64,000 bases of DNA. Source: VRUE01 sp963718775. Its GTDB lineage: Bacteria; Actinomycetota; Thermoleophilia; Solirubrobacterales; 70-9. Shown here piece by piece: positions 48,585 through 58,076 of this stretch. Within the stretch, counting starts at the first letter, position 1. Every line of letters starts with the position of its first letter. The notes under the pieces were generated by a model that was not told the origin of the DNA, made no database searches, and saw only the letters and a list, made by a program, of their open reading frames with translations. The stretch is taken from positions 2,542,001 through 2,606,000 of the forward strand of contig OY970377.1 of the NCBI GenBank assembly GCA_963718775.1. Reading direction: 5' to 3'. The translations under genes and the position numbers were made by a program.

Positions 48585-49897
48585 TCAGCGCAGGCGCAGG
48601 GTGCGGGTCAGCTTGCGGGGTTTGAGGCCCGGGGTCGAGATCGTCGCTTTGAGGGTCAGCTTCGCTTCGGCGGCGAGTAGGGCGAGGGACTTGGCCGGGG
48701 GGAGTTTGAGGCGCAGCCGCAGGGGGCCGGCTGCCTTTGCTTTGCGCGTGATCTTCTTCAGCTGCGCTTGGCCGCTGCCAGGGGCCTGTGCCAGCAGGCG
48801 CAGGATGAGCTTTGAGCCGGCCACTGGCATGACCACTCGGACGGGGATGCCTTTCGCCGAGGCGGCGCTGGCTTTGACCCGCCGCGGCGCCACGAGGCGC
48901 GCTCTTCGTGGCGGCGTGACGGTTAGCGCGCGGCGACGCCGGTGGCTGCGCCGCCCTGGGCCGCGGTCGCCGTCAGCGCGAGTTCGTAGTTGCCGGGGCG
49001 GGCGCTTGGCGGCACGTTGACGATGACTTTGCGGGTCGTCGCCGGGGCGCGCTTGGCGGTCGCGTTGCTCGGCGCCCGGCTGAAGCTGGAGCTGGGGAGC
49101 CGCAGCCCCGCGCTGGGCAGCGTCGAGGTTGCTTTGAGGCTGAATTTGGGCAGCGCCGCGGCGCTGCTGGCGAAGTCAAGGGTGAAGGGGACTTTGACCT
49201 GCGTGCCGGGGGCGACAGCGGTGCTCGCCGGAGCGGCGATCTTCAGGTCCGAGGTGCCGAGTTCGACCGCGGTTTCCGCTGTGGAGCAGAAGGTCGGGTC
49301 GCCTTCGGTGGGGCAGCTGAATGGCCGACTCGCCGGCCATTCGGGCGTCACTTCACGGCTGGCGGGCAGCATCGCGACTCGCATCGGCCCGCCATAGCTG
49401 CCGCCATCGGCAGCGACTGGCAGAGGGAGGTTGGCGCTGACCGTCCATTCGAGCGTCTGGCCCGCCGGTTCGGTGATCACGCTCGAGGCGTAGCCGAGGA
49501 TTTCGGAGCCCGGCGGCGGCACCACGGTTCCGGTTTCGGCAAGCGCCGGGTTCGAGGAAAGGGCCGGGGCGACCGCCGTGCTGCGGGTCAGCGTCAACGG
49601 CCCGGCGCCGGGTCCCGGCGTAACCGTGAGCGTTTGCGGCGCTTGCGTCCCGGTTGGCACGACGAGGCCGACGAAGAACTGGCCTTCAGTTGAAGTGGAG
49701 CCCGATCCGCAGGCGCTTTTGCCTTCTTCGGTGATCACAGTGGTGCAGAGCGCGAAGCGCGCGTTGACGCCGCCGATCCCGCCCGGCTGAGTGACGGTCA
49801 GCGAGCCTTCCTTGAGCCAGACGCAGCCACTGAGCAGCAGGGCCGTCGCCGCGCAGGTGACGAGCAGGATGGTGAGGCGAGTCCGGCGCATCTGCAT
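48585..49897 (-). CDS. secreted lipoprotein with beta-rich repeats (one frame break)
   Basis: About 437 residues. LTILLVTCAATALLLSGC is a lipoprotein signal peptide with lipobox LSGC. The mature part is Ser/Thr/Pro-rich beta sequence with VPTGTQAPQTLTVTPGPGAG, ITEPAGQTLEWTVSANLPLP and an Ig-like block KVIVNVPPSARPGNYELALT, then a missing wobble base near 48915, and a basic C-terminal part KASAASAKGIPVRVVMPVAG. I chose the ATG at 49897 (MQMRRTRLTI) although the frame is open further upstream. Function unknown; it resembles surface lipoproteins of the beta-sandwich type found in this phylum. Confidence 0.65.
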
Positions 49898-50058
49898 GGC
49901 AGGGTAAAGGGCGATGGGTTCGCTACGAGGTCCCCGCAATGCGCTGACATTTTTAGGGTGGTTGATAGGTTCCCCGTCCTGCGACGCAGAGGCAGGCTCT
50001 CAGGTCCCGGAATAGCTCTGAGTGCTGATCGCCCAACCAGCCCCGAGGAGATGAACTC

Positions 50059-53000
50059 ATGGAGGACTTCGCTGCCTATCGAAGCGCCAGTGTGGATTTC
50101 ACCGAACTGTTGGGTGGCTACCAGAAGGTGCGTCTGCAGCGGGCCGAACGGATCAAGAACCTCAAGGCCGAGTACGCAACGCGAATAGCGGAGATGAAGG
50201 AGCTGCGGTCGAATGCGGCGAACTCTGCGAGCCGCATCAATTCGTCCAAGCAGCCCGCCTGGACTCCGACCAAGGTCGACAAGGAGGAGGTCCAGACTGC
50301 GATGACCAACGTCGGGGGCGCCTTCGCCATGTACGGCGGCTTCTTCGAGAAGATGCGGCGCAAGGCCCTCGGCCGCGAGGCAGCGGCTTGGCTGCGGGTC
50401 ATGGACCCCGTGTTCGAGGACGAGATAGCGGGCCTCGAGGCCGAGGGGCCGGAAAAGTGGGACCCAATCGAGGCCGAGCAGGAGGCGGCCGATCGGGACA
50501 TTCTCAGCGCGCTGGAGTCGCACCGGAAGGACCTCTCCGAGTACATGGAGCGCCTTGGGCCCGCGACGCTGCCGCTTGGCGACCCGGCTTGGGAGACGAT
50601 GGAGTGGGATCCCGCGAAGCTGGAAAACGTCGTCCGAATCGCTACTGGCCAGCACCGGATCGCGGGTGCCATGAAGGATCTGCCTGTGCTTGCCAAGGTC
50701 CCCGGCGAGAACGTCTTCGCATGGGCGGAATGGCACCCGGAGCATCGCAAGGACTTCGTCAACTCCCTGCTGCTTCGCAGCCTGCGCGCCACGGTTCCCG
50801 GGCAGCTGAAAGTGCTCCTCGTCGACCCCACCTCGCTGGGCGAGGTCTTCTCACCCTTGCTCAGCATCAGCGCCCATTCCGAGGAGGTGGTTCACACCAA
50901 GGTCTGGACTTCCGAATCCGACATCCTCGCCCGCCTGGAGGAGGCGTCGGACCGGGTCGGCCTGATCATCCAGAAATACCTCACGGACGAGTACGACACG
51001 CTGGAGGAGTACAACGAGGCGGCGGGGGAGGTCACCGAGCCCAGTGTCATAATCGCCATCAACGACTTTCCCCGGGGACTCAACGCCCGCTCGATCGAGA
51101 TCGTCAAGAGTCTGGCGGAAGTGGGTCCACGATGTGGCATCTCCCTGGTGGTGCTGGGTGGGGAAAACCTCAACGAGGAACAGGGCCGCGCCTGCCGGGC
51201 CGTCGCAGAGCACACGACCGTGAAGCTGGCCAAGTGGGAAGTTGCGAATTGGTTCGTTTCCTCCAGTTCCCACGGCCCGTCGCTGCCGACCACCGTCGAC
51301 CAGCTCACCCGCACGGTCAAAGGCGTCTGGCTTGACCTCTACGACCTCGCCGACCACGGGCTGAGCGCGCGCGAAGCGAACATCACTCACGTCAGCGCGC
51401 CGGGCCGGGTATGGCACGCAATGCCACCCGAGCCCTGGCTGCCGGAGGTGGCCGAGCCGGTGCTCGACGCAGTTGGACGGCAGTTCGACTCGGGCTCCAA
51501 GGTCGAGGTCAAGATGGATCGCGTCTGGGAGCTGTACGCGGAGAGGAGCGAGGCCTCCCAGCTGGCGGCGTTCGCCAGGTCCGATCCCTCCACCTGGTGG
51601 GAGGTCGATTCGATCGAGGCTGTCGACGTGCCAATCGGACGGCACGGGAGCCGCGGGGTGTCGACGATCAGGTTCGACAGCCAGCTTTCCTCCAGCGCGC
51701 TGCTGGTGGGGCGCCCCGGCTCCGGGAAGTCGAACCTCCTCCACGTGACGATCTGCACGCTGGCCGCCCTCTACTCGCCGGAGGAGCTGGAGATGTACCT
51801 GCTCGACTTCAAGGAGGCGGTCGAGTTCGCCGAGTACGCCGGTGCTTCCCTGCCCCACGCCCGGGCGATCGCGCTGGAGTCCGATCGCGATTTCGGGCTC
51901 GCGGTCCTACGGCACGTCAGCGCTGAGATCGAGCGGCGTGGGCGCCTTTTCCGTGGCTCCCTCGGCGAGCAGGCGAACCTCGTCAGCTATCGCCAGCAGA
52001 CGGGCGAGCAGCTGCCGCGGATCCTGCTCGTGATCGACGAGTTCCACCGGATGTTCGATCGCGAAGACGCGGTCGCGTCGGAGGCCGCGAAGCTGCTCGA
52101 CGACATCATCCGGCTGGGGCGCGGGTTCGGGATCCACTGCCTGCTGGCGTCCCAGACCCTGCTCGGAATGAACTCCCTGGGCCGTCACTCGCTGAATCAG
52201 ATCGGGACCCGCATCGCGCTGCCGTGCTCCGACGAGGACTCGCGCGTCATCTTCAACGACGACAACCCCGCCGCGTCCTTGCTCTCGCGGCCCGGAGAGG
52301 GGATCAAGAACACCGGTGGGGGACGCGCCGCCAGCAACGAGCCGTTCCAGGTTCCGCTCGTCGGCGAAGAGGATCGGGCGACCCTGCTGGCGACCCTGCG
52401 CGAGCGGGCGAACGACGCGGGGCTCAGCGCCACTCCGCGGGTCTATCGCCGCGACGTCCTGGCACGCTGGACGCCGCCGCTCGCTGGTGAGCAGTCGGGT
52501 GGTGCGCCCGTCTTGCGCCTCGGCGACTGCGTCGCCCTGGATCCGAGCTTCGGCTACTCGCTCGTCCGCGAAAGCGGCCGCAACATGCTGATCGTCGGCC
52601 GCAACGAGCTGGTCGCCGGCCCGATGCTCGCGGCGATCCTCGCCGACCTGAAGCTGACCCAGGCCGACGGCGTCGAGCTGACCGTCGTCGACCTGATGGC
52701 GGTCGACGGGCCGGTCGATCGTTGCGCGACGGAGCTTGGCGTCCCGGTCAGGCGCCAGCGGGACATTCCCGAGATCCTGGCCGCGCTGGGCGAGCTGGTC
52801 GCGGGTCGCGAGCCCTCGCGCGACGCCGAAGACACGACCCATCTGCTGGTCGTCAACGGCCTCGGCAAGGTGCGTGAACTCGACGTCGAGGACTACGCGG
52901 AGGAAGCCCAGGAGCTCGGCAACAAGCTGCACGCGCTGCTGCGCGACGGCCCGGAGGTCGGCGTCCACACGGTCGCCTGGTGCGACAGCCTGGTCAACGT

Positions 53001-53226
53001 CGATCGCCGAATCGGCCGGCGGATGGAACGGGAATTCGGGGCGCGGGTGGCGCTGACGATGTCCTCCGAGGACTCGCTGCGGTTCTGTGACTCCGAGGCG
53101 GCGGCCCAGTTGCGGGACCGCGAGGCCCTTTTCGTCGACATCGATCACGGCGCGTCGATCAAGTTCCAGCCCTTCGACACGCCGGAGCTCGAGCTCCTCC
53201 AGCGACAGGCGACTTCGGATGTCTAG
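50059..53226 (+). CDS. FtsK/SpoIIIE-like ATPase of a type VII-like secretion locus
   Basis: An intact protein of 1055 residues. The N-terminal 180 residues are coiled coil (KVRLQRAERIKNLKAEYATR). Three RecA-like domains follow: the first (about 200-420) has no P-loop; the second has Walker A GRPGSGKS (551-558) and Walker B ILLVIDEF (655-662); the third, near 830-1040, has a degenerate IVGRNELVAGPML. This layout is that of EccC/EssC-type secretion ATPases, but no transmembrane helix is visible and no other membrane component is encoded nearby. The gene overlaps the next by 8 bases and heads a five-gene operon. Substrate translocation or assembly of the WXG100-like protein is the likely job. 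Confidence 0.85.
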   Translation: MEDFAAYRSASVDFTELLGGYQKVRLQRAERIKNLKAEYATRIAEMKELRSNAANSASRINSSKQPAWTPTKVDKEEVQTAMTNVGGAFAMYGGFFEKMRRKALGREAAAWLRVMDPVFEDEIAGLEAEGPEKWDPIEAEQEAADRDILSALESHRKDLSEYMERLGPATLPLGDPAWETMEWDPAKLENVVRIATGQHRIAGAMKDLPVLAKVPGENVFAWAEWHPEHRKDFVNSLLLRSLRATVPGQLKVLLVDPTSLGEVFSPLLSISAHSEEVVHTKVWTSESDILARLEEASDRVGLIIQKYLTDEYDTLEEYNEAAGEVTEPSVIIAINDFPRGLNARSIEIVKSLAEVGPRCGISLVVLGGENLNEEQGRACRAVAEHTTVKLAKWEVANWFVSSSSHGPSLPTTVDQLTRTVKGVWLDLYDLADHGLSAREANITHVSAPGRVWHAMPPEPWLPEVAEPVLDAVGRQFDSGSKVEVKMDRVWELYAERSEASQLAAFARSDPSTWWEVDSIEAVDVPIGRHGSRGVSTIRFDSQLSSSALLVGRPGSGKSNLLHVTICTLAALYSPEELEMYLLDFKEAVEFAEYAGASLPHARAIALESDRDFGLAVLRHVSAEIERRGRLFRGSLGEQANLVSYRQQTGEQLPRILLVIDEFHRMFDREDAVASEAAKLLDDIIRLGRGFGIHCLLASQTLLGMNSLGRHSLNQIGTRIALPCSDEDSRVIFNDDNPAASLLSRPGEGIKNTGGGRAASNEPFQVPLVGEEDRATLLATLRERANDAGLSATPRVYRRDVLARWTPPLAGEQSGGAPVLRLGDCVALDPSFGYSLVRESGRNMLIVGRNELVAGPMLAAILADLKLTQADGVELTVVDLMAVDGPVDRCATELGVPVRRQRDIPEILAALGELVAGREPSRDAEDTTHLLVVNGLGKVRELDVEDYAEEAQELGNKLHALLRDGPEVGVHTVAWCDSLVNVDRRIGRRMEREFGARVALTMSSEDSLRFCDSEAAAQLRDREALFVDIDHGASIKFQPFDTPELELLQRQATSDV

Positions 53227-53479
53227 CGTTGACGCCGACCCCGCCGATCTGCGCCGCTTCGCCCAGCAGCTGCGGCAGTTCAAGTCCGACGTCGAGGGGC
53301 AGCTCGGTCGTCTCAACGGACAGCTGGGCGGCATGCACTGGTCCGACGCCCAGCAGCGCCGCTTCGCCAGCGAGTGGGAGCAGAGCGCGCGCAGCATGCG
53401 CGGCTTCCTGGCGTCGATCGACCAACACGTCCCATACCTGGAGCGCAAGGCGAAGCAGCTCGAGGACTATCTGCGGTGA
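53219..53479 (+). CDS. WXG100-like small secreted helical protein
   Basis: 86 residues forming a helix-turn-helix: LRRFAQQLRQFKSDVEGQLG, then the turn GGMHWSDAQQRRFASEWEQS, then GFLASIDQHVPYLERKAKQL. The turn keeps the Trp of the WxG motif but has Asp in place of Gly (HWSD), a variant found in relatives of the family. The length is typical. It overlaps the ATPase stop by 8 bases and the toxin start by 1 base (TGATG). The C-terminus YLERKAKQLEDYLR could serve as the secretion signal. Confidence 0.8.
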   Translation: MSSVDADPADLRRFAQQLRQFKSDVEGQLGRLNGQLGGMHWSDAQQRRFASEWEQSARSMRGFLASIDQHVPYLERKAKQLEDYLR

Positions 53480-54270
53480 TGGCGCCGGCGCGCGCTGATT
53501 CCGAGGCGCCTCGCCGCATCGCCGGAGCCGTCAAGCGCGCAGTCGGCGCAGCAGAGGTCTCCTCGTCGCGCGCCGCCGAGACGATGCGGCGCCATCAGGA
53601 CGAGGCGCGCCGAGCCCTTGCGGAGCGCGAGGCGGCGTTGCGCCAGGCGCGCCACGAGTTCGAGGCCGCCCGGGCGGCGCTGAGAGCCTGTCTCTCCCGA
53701 CCCAAAGCCAATTGCGCCGGCGAGGCGCGTGCCGTCGGCGACGCCGAGGCCGAGGTGCGGCGAGCCGACGGGCGAGTGCGGGTCGCGCGCGAGGTGCTGG
53801 CGGCGCTGACGGCGGCGAGCGACCGATTCGCCAGCCATCGCCGCCGCCTCGCCGCCGGGCTCGCCCAGCACTCCGAGGAGAGCTTGCGGGAGCTGCTCGC
53901 CGCCGCCACGGGGCTCGACGCCTACCTGGCGGGACAGTTCGGAACGTTCGCGCCGACCGGGTCGTCGGGCTCGCCGTCGTCCCCGGCCCTCTCCGGGTCG
54001 TCGCGATCGACCGGCGGGGCCGGCCTCGGCATCGGGCCAAAGGTCGCTCGTCAGATGAAGGGCCGCGGATGGACCGAGTCGGCGATCTCTGAGGCGATCC
54101 AGCACGGCCGCCAGGTTTCGACCCGCAACTTCAGGACCGGCACGGCGGCCACCCGCTATGTCCATCCGACCACCGGCCGGTCGGTTGTCGTCGACACCGA
54201 CTCCGGCGAGGTGATCCAGGTGGGCGACTACGGATTTCGGTTCGGCCCCGAGGGTGGCGAGACGAAATGA
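53479..54270 (+). CDS. polymorphic toxin with colicin-E5-like RNase C-terminus
   Basis: 263 residues. The N-terminal 150 are a long Ala/Arg/Glu-rich coiled coil (SSSRAAETMRRHQDEARRAL), a helical trafficking part like those of LXG/WXG toxins. A Ser/Gly-rich linker (about 155-185) leads to a C-terminal domain, 189-256: QMKGRGWTESAISEAIQHGR, then TGTAATRYVHPTTGRSVVVD and SGEVIQVGDYGFRF. This is the pattern of the colicin E5-type tRNA anticodon nuclease. It overlaps the gene before by one base and the immunity gene by four bases. The domain call rests on pattern only and should be tested by profile search. Confidence 0.75.
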   Translation: MAPARADSEAPRRIAGAVKRAVGAAEVSSSRAAETMRRHQDEARRALAEREAALRQARHEFEAARAALRACLSRPKANCAGEARAVGDAEAEVRRADGRVRVAREVLAALTAASDRFASHRRRLAAGLAQHSEESLRELLAAATGLDAYLAGQFGTFAPTGSSGSPSSPALSGSSRSTGGAGLGIGPKVARQMKGRGWTESAISEAIQHGRQVSTRNFRTGTAATRYVHPTTGRSVVVDTDSGEVIQVGDYGFRFGPEGGETK

Positions 54271-54503
54271 GTGAGGTCGAGGAGATCTTCGTTCGACTCC
54301 TCGACGAGGGGGTTGAGGTCTGGCGCCCGGTGCAGGCTCGCAACATCGGTCCCGATCGATACCTGATCCTCGAGCAGCCCTACGATCGCGAGGTCGAGCG
54401 CTGGGAGTTCGGGCCGGGAGAGGAAGTCACCTGCGCCATGGTCCCGGCAGACGGCGGCGAGATCCTCGCGGCGGTGAAGAGCTCGGACGCCCGCTCGCGA
54501 TGA
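54267..54503 (+). CDS. probable immunity protein for the E5-like toxin
   Basis: 78 residues: MSEVEEIFVRLLDEGVEVWR, then PVQARNIGPDRYLILEQPYD and FGPGEEVTCAMVPADGGEIL. It is acidic and mixes beta and helix. It starts inside the toxin stop (ATGA), the usual arrangement of toxin and immunity pairs. I do not recognise an immunity family by name. Acidic charge fits binding to a basic RNase domain. It also overlaps the next gene by four bases. Confidence 0.65.
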   Translation: MSEVEEIFVRLLDEGVEVWRPVQARNIGPDRYLILEQPYDREVERWEFGPGEEVTCAMVPADGGEILAAVKSSDARSR

Positions 54504-54721
54504 CCTTCGAGCAGAGCCTGCGCGAGGTCGTGGCGGCCCGCCGCGCGCTGATGGCCGCGATTCAGGCCGAAGAGGCGGTTTGGAGCGATGCCACCTACCG
54601 CAGGATTCGCGAACGCCATCTCGACCAGCTGATCGACGTGATGGAGCGCTTCGAGACGGACCTGGGGGCGACTTCGGAGGCGGTCGCCAAGTCGATGCGG
54701 CGTTTGGACCGGCGCCCCTAG
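54500..54721 (+). CDS. small helical protein at the end of the toxin operon
   Basis: 73 residues, almost fully helical: MTFEQSLREVVAARRALMAA, then YRRIRERHLDQLIDVMERFE and TSEAVAKSMRRLDRRP. The ATG overlaps the immunity stop. It could be a chaperone or adaptor for the toxin, a second WXG100-like partner (a Trp is present in the AVWSDATYRRI turn, again a W-S-D), or a second immunity subunit. The shared WSD turn with the protein at 53219 is noteworthy. No named family. Confidence 0.6.
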   Translation: MTFEQSLREVVAARRALMAAIQAEEAVWSDATYRRIRERHLDQLIDVMERFETDLGATSEAVAKSMRRLDRRP

Positions 54722-54742
54722 CGCTCGGTTCGGGCGAGGGCG

Positions 54743-55891
54743 TTATCGCTTCTTGCCGAGCAAGGCGCAGACGGCGGTGGCCTGCACGTTGCGCAGCTCG
54801 GCGAGGAGCTTCCCGCGTGGAGCTGGAATGTTGAGCGAGGTCGTCACGGCGCGGCTGCCGTCGGCGGTGGCCGCGGCCCACTGCACGTAGCCGGGGAAGT
54901 TGCCGGTGTGGCCGTAGACGGACCCGCACTTGGTGTCGTAGCGGAAGAGCGCGAGGCCGGCTGAGTTCTTTCCGGGCCCCGGCGGGCTTGATTCGCCGCC
55001 GGCGACGAAGCGCATCTGCTCGATCTGCTGTTCGCGATCGAAGAACTTGAGGCCAAGGTATGAACGGATGAAGGTATTGAGGTCCCTGGGCGTGGAGACG
55101 ATTGCGCCAGAGGCCCAGGCGCCGCTTGGGCTGAGGACGGTGGAGACGTCCTCTGGCTTCTCGCCGGGGCTGACGAGATAGCCGTGGACAAAAGGCTTCG
55201 GTAGGGCGACCTTGACTGGGAACGACGTTTGGCCCAGCTTCGCCGGCCCGAAGACGATCTGCTCGAGCGCCTGGCCGTAGGCCTCGCCCGTGACCGCTTC
55301 GGCGATCAGGCCGATGACGATGTTGTCGGTGTTCGAGTACTCGTAGTTGGAGCCGGGGGCGAACTCGAGCCCCTCGGCGCGCACCCAGCCGATGATCGTC
55401 TGGGGTGAGACGAAGCCACGCGGGTCTTCTTCTGCCTGCTTTGCGAAGCCTTTGGATTTTGTGTAGTCGGGGAGGCCGCTGGTGTGGTTGAGCATCTGCC
55501 TCACCGTCACCGAGGCCCAGGCCGGCGGCATCCCGGCAAGCCGCTGCGAGATCGTCTCGTCGAGGCCGAGCCTGCGGGCATGGACCAGGTTGAGCGCGAC
55601 GGCGCCGCTGAAGGCCTTCGCCACGCTGGCGATCCGCATGTGATCGGTTGCGGCCGGCGCCCCCTTGCGCTTGACGTCCGCGCGGCCGGCACGCAGCACG
55701 GTGGTCTTACCGCCGCGATACATCGTCGCGATCGCTCCCGGCGGGCCGCCCTTGGCTTCAACCAGCTGCTCGAGGCCTCGCTGGACGTCAGCCGGGGTCG
55801 ATGGCGCCGCGGCCGCCGCAGTCGCGATTCCCAGCAAGACCGCAAAGGTGAGTGCGGCGGAGATGATCGGCCGGCATCGCATCGGCGGCAT
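54743..55891 (-). CDS. serine hydrolase, class C beta-lactamase-like
   Basis: About 382 residues. After the signal peptide (ISAALTFAVLLGIATAAAAA) the active-site motif SVAK in HMRIASVAKAFSGAVAL gives Ser-x-x-Lys, YSN in NYEYSNTDNIVIGLIAEAV the second element and HTG in GSVYGHTGNFPGYV the third. LNHTSGLPDYT is the usual beta-lactamase-family loop. It is probably a D-alanyl-D-alanine carboxypeptidase or esterase acting outside the cell. The start is ambiguous: ATGs at 55942, 55891 and 55882 are all in frame without a clear Shine-Dalgarno sequence. It converges with the toxin operon, 21 bases away. Confidence 0.88.
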   Translation of the reverse strand: MPPMRCRPIISAALTFAVLLGIATAAAAAPSTPADVQRGLEQLVEAKGGPPGAIATMYRGGKTTVLRAGRADVKRKGAPAATDHMRIASVAKAFSGAVALNLVHARRLGLDETISQRLAGMPPAWASVTVRQMLNHTSGLPDYTKSKGFAKQAEEDPRGFVSPQTIIGWVRAEGLEFAPGSNYEYSNTDNIVIGLIAEAVTGEAYGQALEQIVFGPAKLGQTSFPVKVALPKPFVHGYLVSPGEKPEDVSTVLSPSGAWASGAIVSTPRDLNTFIRSYLGLKFFDREQQIEQMRFVAGGESSPPGPGKNSAGLALFRYDTKCGSVYGHTGNFPGYVQWAAATADGSRAVTTSLNIPAPRGKLLAELRNVQATAVCALLGKKR

Positions 55892-56019
55892 GATCGCATG
55901 AGGAGCGTCGCGGACTCGGTTGCGCAAAACGGCGCCATTCATTCACGGAGGGCAACTGCTGGAGGCGACGATGGCGAACGACTCCTCTAGTAGTACGGTC
56001 CCGGGCGCAAACGAGCGGC

Positions 56020-57180
56020 ATGAACACGAACACCGACATCTACTCGATCCCCCAGGGCCTGCTCGACTTCCGCGAGGCGATCGGGCAGATCGCTCGCGAG
56101 CGGATCGCCCCGCGCGCCGCCGAGATCGACGAGAAGTCGGAATACCCGCAGGACGTGCGAGAGCTGTTGGCTGAGCACGACATCCTTGCCCTTCCCTTCG
56201 AGGAGCAGTACGGCGGGACCGGCACCGGGACCCTGATGCTGCAGATGGCGGTCGAGGAGATCGCCAAGGCCTGCGCCTCCAGCGCCCTGATCCTGATGGT
56301 CCAGGAGCTCGGCTCGCTGCCGATCCGGCTCTTTGGCAGCGATGAGCTGAAGCAGCGGCTGCTGCCGCGTTGCGCCAGTGGCGAGTGGACGCCGGCCTTT
56401 GCGCTGTCTGAGCCGGAGGCCGGGTCGGATCCGGCGGCGATGCGTACCCACGCTGAGCTCGACGGCGACGAATGGGTCATCAACGGCGCCAAGAACTGGA
56501 TCAGCAATGCGGGGGTCGCCGACTTCTACGTCGTCTTCGCGGTCACCGATCGCGACAAGCGACGGATCACCGCCTTCGTGGTCGAGGCCGACCGGCCCGG
56601 CCTCTCGATCGGCAAGCTCGAGAAGAAGCTGGGGATTCGCGGATCGCCGACCGGCTCGCCTGTCCTCGACGACGTGCGAGTGCCGGCGGAGAACGTGATC
56701 GGCGAGGTCGGCCGCGGGCTCGGCGTCGCCCTCGGCACGCTGGAAAGGACGCGGCTCGGCGCCGCGGCGCAGGCGGTCGGCATCGCCCAGGGGGCGACCG
56801 ACTACGCGACCACCTATGCCTCCGAGCGGGTTGCCTTCGGCAAGCCGATCCTCGACCTGCAGGCGATCCAGTTCAAGCTGGCCGAGATGGAGACCGGCAC
56901 CGCCGCCGCTCGCGAGCTGCTCTACAAGGCCTGCGCGATGGCCGACCAGGACGCTCCCGGCCTTGCCAAGCACACCTCGATGGCGAAGCTCTTCGCCTCC
57001 GACAACGCGATGCGGGTCACGGTCGAGGCGATCCAGGTCCTCGGCGGCTACGGCTATGTCAAGGAGTACCCGGTGGAGCGGATGATGCGCGACGCCAAGA
57101 TCACCCAGATCTACGAGGGCACCAACGAGATCCAGCGCGTGGTCATCTCCCGCGCGATGGACCCGCGACGGCGCTCATGA
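56020..57180 (+). CDS. acyl-CoA dehydrogenase
   Basis: An intact 386-residue flavoenzyme. The N-terminal helical domain begins LLDFREAIGQIARERIAPRA. AFALSEPEAGSDPAAMRTHA and NGAKNWISNAGVADFYVVFA bind FAD; KHTSMAKLFASDNAMRVTVE and IQVLGGYGYVKEYPVERMMR then TQIYEGTNEIQRVVISRAM carry the catalytic Glu (YEGTNEIQ), all standard. It is separate from the fatty-acid cluster at 25-33 kb and converges with the methyltransferase, overlapping by six bases. Substrate chain length cannot be told. Confidence 0.95.
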   Translation: MNTNTDIYSIPQGLLDFREAIGQIARERIAPRAAEIDEKSEYPQDVRELLAEHDILALPFEEQYGGTGTGTLMLQMAVEEIAKACASSALILMVQELGSLPIRLFGSDELKQRLLPRCASGEWTPAFALSEPEAGSDPAAMRTHAELDGDEWVINGAKNWISNAGVADFYVVFAVTDRDKRRITAFVVEADRPGLSIGKLEKKLGIRGSPTGSPVLDDVRVPAENVIGEVGRGLGVALGTLERTRLGAAAQAVGIAQGATDYATTYASERVAFGKPILDLQAIQFKLAEMETGTAAARELLYKACAMADQDAPGLAKHTSMAKLFASDNAMRVTVEAIQVLGGYGYVKEYPVERMMRDAKITQIYEGTNEIQRVVISRAMDPRRRS

Positions 57181-57993
57181 TCGCTTGCGGCCGACCGTGA
57201 GCAGGAACTCCATCTCGAAGCGGGCATCCTCGGCGCTGCCGAGGTTCTGCTCCTCGAAGTAGCTGTCCAGGGCCTGCTCGAACTCAGCCTCGCGCTCGTT
57301 TTTGCGGGCGTTCGCCTGGGCGGCGATCGTCGGGCCGTAGCGGTCCTTGAAGTGAGTGGCGAAGTCGGCCGGTCGCTCGAAGGCGGTCACCTCGAGGACG
57401 TCGCGCTCGAGCTTCTCCAGCGCGACCCGGTCGCCGAGCAGATCGCGCAGGTGCTCCTCGCCGCCCCAGAGCGGTGGGGGCTGGGCGCCAGGAGGTGGCG
57501 GTGGGGCGAACGGCCCGATCGTGCGGAAGAGGCCGCCGATCATTCCCTCCGGCGTCCAGCTCAGCAGGCCGATCCTGCCGCCCGGGCGGCAGACGCGGAC
57601 AAGCTCGTCGGCGGCCGCCTGGTGGTGGGGCGCGAACATCACCCCGATCGAGGAGATGACGACGTCGAAGCTGGCGTCCTCGAAGGGCAGCTCCTCGGCG
57701 TCTGCCTCGGCCCACTCGAGCTCGACCCCCTCGGCCGCGGCGCGAGCGCGGCCGGCGTCGAACAGCTCCGGGGTCAGGTCGCTGGCGACGACGCTTGCCC
57801 CGGCGGCGGCTGCCGGGATCGACGCGTTGCCGGTCCCGGCGGCGACGTCGAGGACGCGCATCCCGGGCCCGATCTCGCACATCTCGACAAGCCGCGGCCC
57901 GAGCGGCAGTAGGAAGGTCTCAACCATCGAGGGGTAGTCGCCGGACGCCCACATCGAGCGGTGGCGGGCCTTGAGCTCACTGTTCGCGTTCAC
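57175..57993 (-). CDS. class I SAM-dependent methyltransferase
   Basis: An intact 272-residue protein. The SAM-binding motif I is MRVLDVAAGTGNASIPAAAA, motif II EWAEADAEELPFEDASFDVV, and motif III RVCRPGGRIGLLSW, as in ubiquinone/menaquinone- or SAM-MT-11-type methyltransferases. PPPPPGAQPPPLWGGEEHLR is a flexible insert. The C-terminus is helical (KNEREAEFEQALDSYFEEQN). The substrate is unknown. It converges with the acyl-CoA dehydrogenase. Confidence 0.9.
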   Translation of the reverse strand: MNANSELKARHRSMWASGDYPSMVETFLLPLGPRLVEMCEIGPGMRVLDVAAGTGNASIPAAAAGASVVASDLTPELFDAGRARAAAEGVELEWAEADAEELPFEDASFDVVISSIGVMFAPHHQAAADELVRVCRPGGRIGLLSWTPEGMIGGLFRTIGPFAPPPPPGAQPPPLWGGEEHLRDLLGDRVALEKLERDVLEVTAFERPADFATHFKDRYGPTIAAQANARKNEREAEFEQALDSYFEEQNLGSAEDARFEMEFLLTVGRKRS

Positions 57994-58076
57994 TGGATCT
58001 GCTCCTGACGATCGGAGTATCGGCCTGGGTGGTTAGGCTACTCGCCCTCGCTGCCGAGAAGTCCAGCCTTCGAACC

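Noticed and set aside
50388..51335. Second open frame within the FtsK-like ATPase gene
   Set aside because: Gly/Arg/Pro-rich shadow of a confirmed long coding frame.
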